DNA from: Eretmocerus hayati
Taxonomy: Eukaryota > Arthropoda > Insecta > Hymenoptera > Aphelinidae
Direction: 5' to 3'
Assembly (NCBI GenBank): GCA_029851415.1
Contig: CM056743.1
Coordinates: forward strand, 93,780,501 to 93,844,500
DNA length: 64,000 nucleotides
Both the position numbers and the translations under genes were made by a program. Below the pieces are notes generated by a model that was given only the letters and a program-made list of their open reading frames with translations, did not search any database and was not told the DNA's origin. Positions 37,066 through 47,637 of this stretch are shown here, in pieces (the stretch's first letter is position 1; each line of letters opens with the position of its first letter).

Positions 37066-37479
37066 GAGGCCGGATCATCATTACTGTTTGAAGAACTCGA
37101 GTTTTGGTTAGAATGTGGGGAATTCTGGAGCAAGCTGGACAAAATCGTCACCAGGGGTGTCGGGGAAAAATCTGAAAAAATCTTTTCTTGTTTGCACTGA
37201 TATTGGAACAAAGCAAGAGAATTCTCTTCCGATTCTTTCGACCCTCCCCCCCCCCCCCCCCCCGTGGGCCCTGGGGCCCGTAAAAGGGACATTTTAGGCC
37301 CTTTCTGCCTATTTTGGGAAAATCACAGCTTCAACGGAATTCAATAGTTCTTGACGTATCTGGGCGCATTTTCCTCGTGAATGCAAGTACTTTTGAGAGA
37401 AAAATTGCCCGAGGCCGATAATTGACCCTGGCCACCTCTGGGAGCTATTTACCGAGAGCAAACTTCAGTGATTTTCACG
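37066..37479. other. No gene; long C homopolymer
   Basis: A run of about 17 C lies at 37246-37262, a likely weak point for sequencing. No other structure is recognised. Confidence 0.5.
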
Positions 37480-39023
37480 TCATCTTGCGGACGATCTAGG
37501 TCCAACTAGAAACGTGATAATCGGCTTCCGCCAGTGGTTATTTTGGAGGTGTTCAAAAACCCTACAATTTGACCACTGGTGAAAGTCGATCATCGACTTC
37601 TTGTAGGAGCTACAGCAGTGGGAAAACGAGCATTCCTTCAGGTGATCGAAACTTTGAGAGTAAAATACTTAAAACGTCCATAATATTCATCCACCAAACC
37701 TCTCTAGTATGATCTTTGAGGTGTCTACTTATACCAAGAAGATTTTTGAGAGGTCATCTTTGTTTTTTCTTTTTTAAACGCATCCCAAGATGGCATTTTT
37801 TGCAGTTTCCCAAAATACGTCATCATTGGCCATGGCTTCCATTCCACTCAATTCGTACCAGAGTATATAAAAAGACTTCCCCAAGTACTCCCAAATATGT
37901 ATAAAAACTTGCAGGGACGATTCTTAGGCCACGGGCGAGCTGTGGGTTATATTTGCCGAGTCAAAAGTGGGCATTATTTTGGCCATCTGAGTGCAGGAGG
38001 CCGTAAGCATGGTTTTACTCATTCTAGCTCGCAAATGAAACATTGGGCTGGAAAGAAGATTCAAACATACTTTTCCGACTCAAAATGACCATCTAAACAC
38101 AGTTCTGAGGTCAGTAACTAAACTGTTCAGCTCTAGAATGTCGTCTAGTGCCTCAACGGAGTCAGAACCCGTCGACAGAATCTATGTTCTTAAGGGGCAG
38201 AGCATAGACATAGCAAGATATAGACTTCGGGTCGGGATCTGGATAGTGAGACCTCGAGAACACATGAGTGCGAGTGAGAGAGCATGACGTAAGAGTCACG
38301 CCACTCCATAAGAGAGCATTGCCTCTTATGCATCTGTCTCACTCGCACGCAGTCCCACGGTGATAGCCCGCAACTCGCAGTCTATACCTTCCTATGTTTA
38401 TTGGGCAGAGGGACGACTATTTAAAAAAATTGTTCGAATCTCCACTCAAGCCTAATGTTTCATTTGCAAGCTAGAATAAGTAAAACCATGTTCACGACCT
38501 CCTGCACTCACATGGCCAAAATAATGCCCATTTTTGACTCGTTAAATACAACCCATAGCTCGCCCCCCGCTCAAGAATTGTCCCCGCAAGTTCTTATACA
38601 TGTATGGGGGTTTTTGGGGGAGTACTTCGATCTACTCTGGTGCGAATTAAGTCGAATGGAAGTATATGCGGCCATGGCCAATGATGACGTATGTGAAAAA
38701 TTGCAAAAAACGGCATTTTGGAATGCGTTATAAAAAAAAGGAGGAAATACTCCCCGAAAATTCTTTTGGTATAAGTAGACACCTCAAACAACATACTGGA
38801 GAGGTTTGGTGGATAAATATTTTGGACGTTTTTGTATTTTACTTTCAAAGCTTCGATTTCTCAAGAAAATGCTCGTTTACCCACTGCTGTAGCTTCTATA
38901 AAAAGTACAATAATCGACTTTTATCAATGGTCGAATTGTAGGGTTTTTGAACACCTCCAAAATAACCACTGGCGGAAGCCGATTATCACGTTTCTAGTTG
39001 GACCTAGATCGTCCGCAAGATGA
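37480..39023. mobile_element. Foldback-type element with arms of about 570 bp
   Basis: The left arm from 37480 (TCATCTTGCGGACGATCTAG) reappears as its reverse complement ending at 39023. The arms match with scattered differences for about 570 bp (37480-38055 and about 38446-39023). The loop (38056-38445) holds a separate 200-bp MITE. No protein is encoded. No clear target duplication flanks the arms. The right arm abuts the 3' end of gypsy element B. It could be a foldback transposon or an inverted duplication of a single sequence. Confidence 0.78.
38203..38402. mobile_element. hAT-like MITE, 200 bp, palindromic
   Basis: An 8-bp direct repeat (GGGCAGAG) at 38195-38202 and 38403-38410 flanks a 200-bp sequence whose 24-bp ends are inverted repeats (20 of 24 match) and whose interior is also palindromic (the GTGCGAGTGAGA motif on both sides of the centre). 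An 8-bp duplication is typical of the hAT superfamily. It sits in the loop of the foldback element, so it inserted there later. Confidence 0.8.
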
Positions 39024-39193
39024 GCTATCAGCACAAGGCGGAGAAGTTCTTCGCCCGGAATGTCCCATACAGTGGCGACATTCCTCTGCGCAGACGCATT
39101 GATGACTGGCTGAATTTCGTGTTGCTCAGGAGCACCATTATTCTCTGCCGTCGCAGGCTCGGGAGACGTGTCTATGTCTCGGTGCTGTTCCAT
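38924..39193 (-). CDS. Small frame after pol of element B, ending inside the foldback arm
   Basis: A 89-codon frame on the element B strand. The first 57 codons (acidic and alanine-rich, then VATVWDIPGEELLRLVLIAHLADDLG) lie outside the foldback element; the last 30 or so lie inside its right arm, so the present C-terminus is probably acquired. It could be the truncated third ORF of element B. No family is recognised. Confidence 0.3.
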   Translation of the reverse strand: MEQHRDIDTSPEPATAENNGAPEQHEIQPVINASAQRNVATVWDIPGEELLRLVLIAHLADDLGPTRNVIIGFRQWLFWRCSKTLQFDH

Positions 39194-39272
39194 TTTGACC
39201 TGTCGAGATGAGGTTAGGTGTTATGATGGTGAGAATTATGAGGAGTTGATATGTTAGAACATGAATGATTGA

Positions 39273-39704
39273 TCAATAATGAGAAGGTGAAATGATTTTT
39301 CCGGACCGAGTTTTCCGAGGTGATGCCTCGTCCGATGGTATTTGCAGCAATGGCACATTTTTCGAACCTTTAGGCCGTCCGCGACGTCTTACGGTGTTTG
39401 AATTGGTGTGCTGATCGGTCTCCGCGCGTTGGTCATTCATTTCCGGTGTATTTTCCGTTTCCTGATCATTTTTCGCATACGACGGATCATTCGCAGGTTG
39501 TTCGCTTTCCACGTCGGACGTACTTTGCGGAACTGTCGCAGTGTTCGGATCGCGCGCTGACGGTGCTCCGGTATCCACGGTTATACGCGTTTTCCGGGGT
39601 CTGCCCCGCGGTTTCGCTCGCAATCGCGTTTGCGCACCATTTACAATTTCATCGTTGGACTCGTCTGGTCGAAGCTTGAGGTCATTCTGCATTGCAGTCG
39701 TCAC
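39273..39704 (-). CDS. AT-hook-bearing C-terminal extension of element B pol
   Basis: A 143-codon frame that overlaps the end of the RNase H/integrase frame by 4 nt and is one base out of phase, so it is probably the broken C-terminal tail of Pol. It carries two AT-hook-like cores: RGRPRK near residue 34 and RRRGRPKGSKN near residue 108. The rest is hydrophilic and acidic. AT-hooks bind the minor groove of AT-rich DNA, so a role in chromatin or target choice by integrase is possible; that is inference. Confidence 0.6.
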   Translation of the reverse strand: MTTAMQNDLKLRPDESNDEIVNGAQTRLRAKPRGRPRKTRITVDTGAPSARDPNTATVPQSTSDVESEQPANDPSYAKNDQETENTPEMNDQRAETDQHTNSNTVRRRGRPKGSKNVPLLQIPSDEASPRKTRSGKIISPSHY

Positions 39705-41542
39705 GCCCTCGTCTTCTTCAGAAACAGCATCACCCCGTCTTCTTTAGAAACAGCATCTGTCCGGTCCGGTTCCTCCTCGTTTGAGGAAAATGGCTTGAGA
39801 TCGCATACTGGGAATGTTCCGAGTGAGACGTCATCATCGTCAACCACCTCGTACACATTTTCACCCAATTTTGCTGAGATCTTGCCAGGCCCTCTGTATT
39901 TTGGTGCAAGTTCAGCGGGAATGCCTTCAACTGCAGACGACAAAATGCGATTGCGCATCCAAACTTTTTCCCCGACGGCATACTGCACGTCCCGGCGGTG
40001 AGCATTATAATATTTGCTTTGCCGTTCTTGCGCTTTAGCTGAGTTGTCTGCTGCAATTTCACGCAACTTACTTAGATTTCCCATATGGATTTCCCATGTT
40101 CCAAGCTCTTCAGCCTCTGTGGCTTCTGCAGCTGCCACATCCTCTTGTCTACGAAACGTATGTGGAGGTGTGGGGTTCCTTCCTAGGTTCAGGAACGCTG
40201 GAGACATTTTTGTCGATTCTTGGGTAACTGTGTTTATTGCAAACATCAGCTCGGGTAATTTTTCATCCCACGTGTTGTGGTTTTCAGTCACAAATGCTGT
40301 TATCCTAGCGCGAAGCGTACGGTTTTTATTTTCCGTTGGATTTGCTTGCGGATGATAAGCTGGACTAAATGATTGTTTGACGCCATTTTCTGTCAAGAAC
40401 GTCTCAAGTTCTTCGTTTTCGAACTCCTTGCCATTATCTGCATGGAAAATCTCTGGCGTACCAAAGCGCATAAAAATTCGCTCCTTGAGTTCTTTGATGA
40501 CAGTTTCTGCGTCAGCGCGTCTCGTTGCTACAATCTCTACCCATCGAGTAAAGAGATCCACGAAAACGATGATATGTTTGTTGCCCTGGACCGTGCGGAC
40601 GTATGAGCCCATACAATCCGCAGCTACCATTGACCAAGGTTTCTTCGCTTGTCGTTTACCCATGAGTCCTGCTGGAGGTAGTTGCTGCACTTTTACTTGT
40701 TGACAGATGGAACAGCCTTTTACAAAGTTCGCGACATCCTTGTATAGGCTGGGCCAAAAGTAATAGCGTGCGATACGATCTACTGTTTTGGTGTGGCCGA
40801 AATGACCAGCCGCTGCTTCGCAGTGTCCTTCAGACATGACTTGTGCCCTTTGCTCTCTGGCCAGAACGAGTTCCCAGGCGTCGTCGTCTGAGACGAGATC
40901 TTCTAATATGCGATTTGGCCGCCAGATGTATAATCGACCCTCCATGATCTTCATATGTGGGTAATCCTCAGGATTTTCTGAGACTGCTTGATACGTTTTC
41001 AAGTACCACGCATCTTGCGTCTCTGGCACCAATGGTTGCACAGCAGCTAACCCCTCCTCTGTTTCATCTTCATACATGCGAGATAAATAATCGGGTACGA
41101 CGTTAAGCTTGCCCTTGCGGTATTCTATGTCGAACGAGTACGATTGTAGTTCGAGAGCCCACCTTGCTAGACGACCAGTCGGATTCTTCAAGTTGCATAA
41201 CCACATTGGACAAATATGGTCGGTTATCACTTGAAAGTGGTATCCTTCGACATAACAGCGCCATCTGCGGATCGCCCATGGAACTGCAAGGCCCTCACGT
41301 TCGCTGACAGAGTAGTTTGCCTCTGCTCGCGTGAGTACACGACTAGCGAAGCAAATAACTCTTTCTTCGTCGTCAATCGTCTGTGTAAGCACTGCACCCA
41401 GGCCGATGTTCGAGGCATCGGTCTGGATACAGAACTGATGTTCAGGTTTAAATGAAGGTTGGGCTAAGACCGGAGCTGTTGCGACTAGCGCTTCAATCCT
41501 ACCAAAGGACTCTTGTTGCTCGGTGCCCCATACGTACTTCAC
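39701..41542 (-). CDS. Element B pol: RNase H and integrase, intact frame
   Basis: A 613-codon frame. RNase H: CIQTDASNIGLGAVL (Asp at residue 42), SEREGLAV (Glu 83), VITDHI (Asp 108). Integrase zinc domain: His 240, His 247, Cys 277, Cys 280. Catalytic triad: Asp 309 (AADCMGS), Asp 369 (FHADNGKEF), Glu 404 (NPTENKNR), with 34 residues between the last two. C-terminal domain: GEKVWMRN and LAPKYRGPGKI. All catalytic residues are present, so this half of Pol looks functional as encoded, although the RT upstream is broken. It acts in the particle and nucleus to insert element cDNA. The true start is upstream within Pol; the listed start is only the end of the preceding stop. Confidence 0.93.
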   Translation of the reverse strand: MKYVWGTEQQESFGRIEALVATAPVLAQPSFKPEHQFCIQTDASNIGLGAVLTQTIDDEERVICFASRVLTRAEANYSVSEREGLAVPWAIRRWRCYVEGYHFQVITDHICPMWLCNLKNPTGRLARWALELQSYSFDIEYRKGKLNVVPDYLSRMYEDETEEGLAAVQPLVPETQDAWYLKTYQAVSENPEDYPHMKIMEGRLYIWRPNRILEDLVSDDDAWELVLAREQRAQVMSEGHCEAAAGHFGHTKTVDRIARYYFWPSLYKDVANFVKGCSICQQVKVQQLPPAGLMGKRQAKKPWSMVAADCMGSYVRTVQGNKHIIVFVDLFTRWVEIVATRRADAETVIKELKERIFMRFGTPEIFHADNGKEFENEELETFLTENGVKQSFSPAYHPQANPTENKNRTLRARITAFVTENHNTWDEKLPELMFAINTVTQESTKMSPAFLNLGRNPTPPHTFRRQEDVAAAEATEAEELGTWEIHMGNLSKLREIAADNSAKAQERQSKYYNAHRRDVQYAVGEKVWMRNRILSSAVEGIPAELAPKYRGPGKISAKLGENVYEVVDDDDVSLGTFPVCDLKPFSSNEEEPDRTDAVSKEDGVMLFLKKTRA

Positions 41543-42395
41543 GTTTTTCTTTGTGAGCCTTGTAAGAGGTTTAGCAATAGTTGCAAAGTCTTTCAGAAAT
41601 ATTCTGTACTACGAGGCCATGCCTAAGAAGCTCTGCAATTTCTTGATTTTTTTTGGTACTGGAAAATCCATGATTGGTGAAATCCTGGAGGGATCTGGAC
41701 GGCAACCGTCTTGATTTACTAACAGTCCCAAAAATCTAACCTCCTTTGCTCATCAAACGCTTTTCTCGCGATTAACAGTGAGGTTAGCTTTGTTCAGGCG
41801 ATTGAGGAATTTTTCCAGAACTTCGATGTGTTTTTCGAAGGTTTCGGTCACAATCAGTGAGTCATCTAAATATGTAACTACTTATTCCGATAATTCTGGC
41901 GTAATGACCATGTCGGCAAGTTGTTGACAGGTAGATGGCGCTCCTGAGAGACCGAAGGGCATCGTTACAAACTCAAATAACCCTAGATTTTGAACTACGA
42001 ACGCGGTCATAGGGACAGACTCTTCTTCTAGCTCTATCTGCAAAAACGCTTTGCTTAAGTCTATGACTGAGATATATTTTGCATTGCGTAGTTTTCGCAT
42101 TATCACGTCCATAAAACGTTGAGGGTAAGCGCACAGCTTTGACTTTTTGTTCAATTTGCGATAGTCGACGCACATGCGATAGGTCCCGTCTGGTTTTAAT
42201 ACCATGACTACAGGACTCGACCATTGAGACTGGAATCTCCGGACAATCCCCTGTTTCAACCACTCGTTGACTTGCTTATGCATCTCAGCTTCAAGTTTTT
42301 TGGATACTGGATAATACTTTTGCTTGATTGGTGTGTTGTCTGTGAGCTCGATTTTATGTTTGATCCACTTCGTACGGCCAAGCTTACCGCTGGAA
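41543..42395 (-). pseudogene. Element B pol: reverse transcriptase with stops
   Basis: Visible motifs in order: VNEWLKQGIVR, WSSPVVMVLKPDGTYRMCVDYRKLN, SVIDLSKAFLQIEL, VTMPFGLSGAPSTCQ, YLDDSLIV (catalytic Asp pair kept) and VRFLGLLV. Lesions: frameshift near 42395, TAG at 41879-41881 just before the YLDD motif, two adjacent TGA codons near 41747-41752, and a TAG near 41610 where a Trp is usual. Gypsy-type RT. The lesion density here exceeds that in the intact integrase half, which is notable for one ORF. Confidence 0.88.
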
Positions 42396-43056
42396 GCGTC
42401 CTATCCAACATTCGCTGCAGCTTGTCTCTCTGAGCTTCTGCGAGGTGTGCCAATCCAGCAGAGGATACAGGTGGTTCACCGCATGACATTGAAGCCAGTT
42501 CGACTGGAAGGAGTTCCGCTCGTCTCTCGAGGTGAAGCATATTTTCGCGCGGTAATAATTGCGCGGTAATAAGAGCTCGTATAAGATCTCCACCAATGAG
42601 CAGGTCGGCATCTGCCTCTCTCAGCACGATGGCCCACACTTTTCTGGTTATTTCCCCAATAGTGAAAGGAAGTTCAACGTAACCAAGTATAGGTGTGCGA
42701 TTTCCATCTGCGAGTCTGGCGCCTGGACCATAGTAAGGTTCAATTTTTTGGCCTAGAGCTGTCGCTATTTGAAGCCCAACTAGGCCGAGAGCTCTTCTTG
42801 AAGCACCCGGATTGAACAGTGCGCGAACGCTAAACTTGTCGATGTACACGTCCACCCACCAACGAGGGAAATGGTCCGGTTTATTTTCAATACTCCCAAT
42901 ATAATGCGTTTCCCCACAATCTTCACATAAAATTGGAGGACATTCACTGCTAGACGCAATATCAAGAGAAGGTGGTAGCCCTGGGCAGGTCTCGTGCTCC
43001 TGGCTGGGGACAGCAGCGACCTTATCTACTTGTCCCTCTCCGCTTTTCCCGAACAC
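42396..43056 (-). pseudogene. Element B pol: aspartic protease domain with altered active site
   Basis: A frame of about 220 codons from after the zinc knuckle. It has a CxxC/H-like segment (LCEDCGETH) and then the retropepsin fold: VDVYIDKFSVRALF, then NPGASRRALG where the family has D-T/S-G-A, later ADADLLIGGDLI. The catalytic Asp codon is AAT (Asn) and the next residue is Pro (near 42808-42816), so the enzyme as encoded cannot be an aspartic protease. It joins the RT after a frameshift near 42395. Confidence 0.8.
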
Positions 43057-43064
43057 TCAGGACA

Positions 43065-45466
43065 AGTGGGTCTAATATGACCTGGCCACCCGCAGCCATA
43101 GCACTGCATGTTTTCTTTGGGGGCAGGGCCTTTATTGGCATTATGTTTACTGACAACTTTGTCAGATTTCTCTTCGCCCTCCTGGGCAGCATCCTCCTTC
43201 TTCTTCTTGACTCTTCTCCACTTCTTCTTCGCCTCTTGATCGGCAGCAGGTTTCTCAGATGAGTTGGTCGAAGCTGAATTTGGTGTACTAGGCTTAGCAG
43301 CTGCCCCAGAGTTTGAATTTGCATTTTTTTAACGCGTTTGCAATCGCTTTATTGATGATAGACTCAAGGTTTTGTGGCGTCGGCGCAACAGCAGCCGGAG
43401 TCTGTGAAGCAGTGGTTAGCTTAGACGTTGCTCCCACGAGTCTACTCAAAACTGTAGTCAATTCGCTAGGCGGAGGATCGCTCAACGCCGCGAGATCAGA
43501 TTTATTTTGTTTGGTCTCTGCTCTTGCGCTGTGACACGCTACTTCTGGAAGCAGAGCCATTTCTGGTGGTTGTGGTGGCTTGTAGTTTTTCTCAGACCAC
43601 AAAAGAGCTTCTGCTTCTCTCGCAAGTTCGAGAAGAGGATCAATGTCTGACACTTCTTGCCTACGCACCAATTTTCTTAGTTCAGGGATCATATTCCTGT
43701 AGAGAAGATCCAATTGTTCCTCTTCTCCCCAAAGGTCTATCAAATCTGCCCAAAATCGTAAGCAGGCTGGATATGTAATCCCGAACAGGTTCTACTTTTC
43801 CTTGGGTACGCGTCTGCGCTTCCACCACTAGCTTATAATGGAAGTTACGGTCAACGCCATACGTACGACGAGCGCTCGCGCAAAAATCGTCCCAAGTTGT
43901 CCATTTTTTCCGAGCTTGGCGGCACCAAATTAGCGCTGCGCCAGTCATAAGCTCTGTCATACCGTTGAGTAAATCTTCATCATCGATGTGTGCCAGAGCA
44001 CGGCATTCTTCTACTCGTTGGATGAATTCTTCAATACTGATTGATTCATCCCCGCCTGTGAAATTTATTTTCCAAGCTCGAACAATTTTTCCGACATCCT
44101 GCTTATTATAATTTGAATTGGCAGGCCTCTGTGATCTGGATGCCGAGATAATCTCTGATGACACCCTCCCCCCGGGCGCGGTATTTGCAACCACAGGGTC
44201 ATTTCGAAAAATATTGTTGTTTGGGGAGCTCATGCCTCCAATATCTTGAGCAATGTTGTTGGGAATTTGTGTAGTTGAGCTCATTGGTCCACTCCCAGGT
44301 ATTATTCTGAAAGAAGGTATGAAGCTAGGCGCGTGCGCATTTAGCGCTGATCTTCCAAAACTTAGGGGGTTTGGAAAACATTGCGATACCGCAGTCGTAA
44401 AATCGCTCACATTGAAATTATTATCATTATGGATATGTCTCACGTTGTGGTGATCGCCGAAAGTTACTCTTGTGGTACCTTGACGTGTCGAGGATTGTAG
44501 AGAACCAGGCGTATAGATTTGTGACTGTGTGACTTGGGTTGCTTGGGCTTGAGTTACCTCGTCAAAGGCCCTTTCAACTTGTACCAACAAGTCACGTGGT
44601 ACTCGGTACTGCTCACCCGCGCTATCTTGCACAACCGTTATACCTCATGAACCCACAGAATTGTTATATAGAAGCGACTCGCCTTGAGTTGCAGTAACAG
44701 TTCTTGTAGTCGTGGTGTCATCACCTATTGTTATTTAATATTGCCCACGAACTGTTATCTTTGATGGCACGATCCTTCTATCTATTTGTTCTTGGGTCAA
44801 CAGCGAAATTCCGGATGACGAAAACGAAGGCATGGTATTCCATGTAGATGTTGATGGATCAGCTGTTGTTGTGACCGTTTGAGTGAATGACGTTCGAGGT
44901 ACAGATATTTGGGGTAGCGCTAAATTTTGCAGGGTGACCGGTGGAACCCTAAACGCGATCCCTGTACCATGGCCGGTGTCCGCGGCGCCGCTTGTATCTA
45001 CCCCCAAATTTCTACTAAGAGCGTCATCAGTCATTTGCATTCCAGGAACGACTTGGTGTGAGCTATTTGCCAACGGCATACCCAATAGAGATGTATCCGT
45101 TCCTTCATGTGGCGTGTGCGCACGCGATACGATGATTTGGCGGTGTTCTTCAATGACTCCAATTTCAGCCAAAATTGTCTCGAGCTTCACTTCTCGACGA
45201 GTCTTCAATTCGTTTTCTTCGATCTCTCCATCGATCCGCTCAAAATCACCCTCCCTGTACTCGCCGCGTAATCTAGAGGCTAGTCTATCGAGTTTTTCAA
45301 AATATGTACCAGTTTTCTTCAATTCAAGATCTTCTGAAATAGGTAGTAATTCTGCTCGCCGTTCCGTGCCGAGCCACTCTTGAATTTGTGACTCAAGATC
45401 TTGCAGAAAGTCTGCGTAAGTCGCCCTTTTACAAAGTAAATAAATCAATTCCTCACTAATATTCAC
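43065..45466 (-). pseudogene. Element B gag with CCHC zinc knuckle
   Basis: One protein of about 800 codons broken into pieces: 45466-44735, 44632-43682, 43743-43294, then a third frame to the knuckle. Lesions: frameshift near 44735, TGA near 44646, frameshift near 43750, frameshift at a poly-A/T run near 43322. The N-terminal part has a charged helical region and an S/T/Q-rich middle; the capsid-like part contains WKINFTGGDESISIEEFIQRVEE and ALIWCRQARKKWTTWDDF; a basic K/R/E region precedes a CCHC knuckle (Cys-x2-Cys-x4-His-x4-Cys) at 43062-43103. It would package element RNA. No LTR could be shown to its right. Confidence 0.85.
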
Positions 45467-46843
45467 TAACGCGGAGCAGCAAGATGCATCTGCTCACTTC
45501 AGCCAAAATTTTATGAAAGTGCTGTCACATAGCACACGAAGTTTTCATTTAATATACAATCTGGATATGCATACAAGCGCCGCTCTCAGTTCCGCGTTTC
45601 TTTCGCTCGAAATTAAAATTTTCATCCGAAGAAATTCAAGAATTAAATCTGTCAGAATTTTCGAGAAATTTCAGAATTTCAGAATTATTACAAAAATCCA
45701 GCGAAATCTACTCAAAAATGAGCTGAGAGAGCCTACATCTATTCAATTTTGGCTAAAGTGTGCGTCATTTACTAAAACTAGCGCAAAAATTACGAGGAAA
45801 TATTTTATTCGAAGTTGTAACGCGACCTAGCTAGCTCACAAGATAGTCTGTCGCACTAGCAGACGACGTAAACTTGATCCAGAATTTTCCATATGAAAGA
45901 AAATCAAAGAGCGCAGTGCGCATAACCTGGTACAATTTTTACCTGAAAACCCTAATCGCAACTCTAAAAATTCAAAATGCGCAGGACGCATGAACATCCA
46001 ACATTCCAACACACCATCACTCTGCACACTGATCATACCTTATAGTAAATAATTTTTGCAGATTACTACAAACATTTCTGCATTTCTGCATTTTGCAGTG
46101 ATTTTGAAAATTCTTGTTTGAAAAGTGCATTTTTAATACTAAACGCGAGATTCCAACTCCTTTTTGCATTATTTTCGACGATTAATTACTAAATCGCGGT
46201 ACTATTGCGAATGCGTTGCAAGATTTGGCGATCTGTAGCGTGAATCGATTTTTTCTCGATTTCACGAAATTTAATCAAATAATTTTGACCATGACTCCAG
46301 GAATTTCCCCGAATTCTCCGGTTTTTCCGCACTGGAAAGCTGCTATGCATTAGCAGATGCACGTGAAACACGAGAGAAAAATTTCCAGCAAAACCGCATC
46401 ATCATTAAAGCCACAGAGTCACTGTATCTTGCCTCGCATCCGGAGACTTGAATGCCCTATAGTCGTTGTATATCTATATACACTCATACCGACACACTAT
46501 AGCATTTCGCACACTCGCGTCGACGCATTTCCAAACGGCAAGATTTTTTGATTTGATATTCTGCTCGCCTGCAGATATAATATCCACGCATATGAGCGTA
46601 ATACGGGCTGCTGATAATTAATAAGCAGCACTAGCGTGAAAGGGGCTTGCAGCCATTACAGCTGATTCAAGCGCAATCGATAATTAAATATATGTATATC
46701 ACGTCACTTCCACGATGGATTCAAATCGATCATGTAACTGATCAACAATCACGCGATCAGCACAGCTGCGTCGTCGCATCACTCGCTTCGCTATACATAA
46801 TGTTCCGGAATACGCACACCAATGCAGCTACTATATATATGTA
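45467..46843. other. Probable 5' leader of element B, then unassigned sequence
   Basis: On the - strand an AATAAA-type signal lies near 45803. An LTR should lie here, but with its partner unseen and no clear primer-binding site it cannot be delimited. The rest (46100-46840) is AT-rich without a supported gene. Confidence 0.35.
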
Positions 46844-46845
46844 TA

Positions 46846-47637
46846 CAGTGGAACTTCGATATAACGAACTCCGATATAACGAAATCCTCGGTATAACGAA
46901 GTAGAGCTCCGGTCCCTTGAATTTCCTATCCCCGCGTGTGTTAAATTACCTCGGTATTACGAACTCGAACTTCGTTATAACGAAGTTTTGTCCGGAAGAT
47001 AAAGTAAAATTTCGGTAAGAGATCAAGTGTGAACTGGTCTCTAAGAAAAATTTATGACGGTCACAGGGTAGAAAATCATATTCAGGGTGTGCCCAGTGAG
47101 TTATGAGTCAACCAAATCCTCAGAAACTTCAGTGAATCAAAAGCCGATGAGAGGCTCACTGATGACCGATCAAATTTCGAGGTTCGACACCACCGCTCGA
47201 ATCTTTTTTGAGGATATCAACCCGGTATTTTTTCTAAGATTGTGAAACCTTCACTGAGCAGAGAAAAGAAAAATGAACATCAAAGGACAACAAGTCGTCT
47301 CTCAGAATTCTAACAAGAATTGAGCCCGTACCCACGCATACGACCCTGTCCAGAGCCAAAAATGGTCCTTTTCAGGAGCAAACAAACTCTCGAGCGTCGG
47401 AACATATTATTAGACCTACTAATTTGGGAAATTGAAGATTTTTTCAATGGCAAAAGCGTAATCCTGCTGCATTGGTCTCTATGTAAAACGAATATTCCAA
47501 GATAGCTCATTCCTTGCTCAAATTGTGCACTGAAGGGCTTGCACATGAGGTTCTGGAACAAAACTTCGATACAACGAAATCTCGATATAACGAAGGCGGA
47601 GGCGGGTCCCTTGAAGTTCGTTATATCGAAGTATATC
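46846..47637. mobile_element. Tigger/pogo-like non-autonomous element, right end incomplete
   Basis: The left end CAGTGGAACTTCGATATAAC follows TA (46844-46845) and continues with repeated CGATATAACGAA-type motifs for about 150 bp. Similar motifs in inverted order lie at 47560-47632, ending TTCGTTATATCGAAG but lacking the last nine bases of the terminal repeat. No transposase frame is present. CAGTGGAAC ends are those of the Tigger/pogo group. The element is an internally deleted or unrelated-core derivative. Confidence 0.72.

Noticed and set aside
37480..39023. Arms as the LTRs of element B
   Set aside because: The arms are inverted, whereas LTRs are direct repeats, and no copy lies at the 5' side of element B.
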